5,321 nt of DNA, taken from the NCBI GenBank assembly GCA_937916395.1, contig CALFTN010000062.1, positions 1-5,321 of the forward strand, read 5' to 3'. Below the pieces are notes generated by a model, which saw only the letters and a program-made list of their open reading frames with translations, did no database searches and was not told the DNA's origin. Positions 5,230 to 5,321 of the stretch are shown one piece after another. The first letter of the stretch is position 1. Each line of letters starts with the position of its first letter. The DNA is from an uncultured Clostridia bacterium. Its GTDB lineage: Bacteria > Bacillota > Clostridia > Oscillospirales > Acutalibacteraceae. The position numbers were made by a program, and so were the translations under genes.

Positions 5230-5321
5230 TTTGTACAAACCGGAGCTGTTAAAAAAACACTCATTTAGTGAAAAATACCTACTATACAACATTCACAAAA
5301 AAATATTGAAAAATTCTCAAA

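Noticed and set aside
5230..5239. Palindrome TTTGTACAAA right after the last stop codon
   Set aside because: It is only 10 bases in AT-rich DNA, with no second copy or promoter context in the window.
5251..5270. Possible minus-strand terminator, CACT/AGTG stem next to an A-run
   Set aside because: The stem is only 4 base pairs, and no minus-strand gene upstream of it is visible.
5065..5292. Minus-strand open frame of 75 codons
   Set aside because: It overlaps the end of the anchored-protein gene in antisense. Its Cys/Tyr/Ile-rich product looks like a shadow translation.

Overview
The window looks like chromosomal DNA from a low-GC, Gram-positive Clostridia-type bacterium, possibly an Oscillospiraceae/Ruminococcus relative. 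This is inferred from the AT-rich intergenic DNA, strong Firmicutes-style ribosome binding sites, GTG and TTG starts, a YtvI-like AI-2E-family membrane protein, a PHP-type (CpsB/YwqE-like) phosphatase and a Gram-positive ACT-domain homoserine dehydrogenase. I see no mobile element, CRISPR array, rRNA or tRNA.

Layout. Leftward from about position 1927: homoserine dehydrogenase (hom, 698-1927), followed 22 bases later by a zinc-ribbon membrane protein (675 to the window edge, incomplete). The second gene probably starts at TTG. The 206-base divergent gap (1928-2133) carries an extended -10 promoter for hom, a promoter for the rightward genes, and four copies of a TTACCATT-like octamer placed at both promoters. 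Rightward: a YtvI-like AI-2E-family membrane protein (2134-3288), whose stop overlaps the start of a PHP-family phosphatase (3288-4055). Then come two genes that I cannot assign to a family. One is a 75-residue acidic small protein (4177-4404) with a near-perfect ribosome binding site, a 5' leader stem-loop, all-GGT glycine codons and a strong intrinsic terminator. The other is a single-pass, probably extracytoplasmic anchored protein (4567-5229), preceded by a perfect 10-base inverted repeat laid over its promoter region. The last 92 bases hold no gene that I can support.

How the genes relate. hom commits aspartate semialdehyde to threonine/methionine synthesis and has no obvious functional link to the rest. 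The YtvI-like protein and the phosphatase form a translationally coupled pair. No capsule or exopolysaccharide gene lies in the window. The small-protein gene appears to be its own transcription unit, bounded on the right by the terminator. No complete new defence or mobile system is visible. The most promising uncharacterised items are the small-protein cassette and the inverted-repeat-controlled anchored protein.
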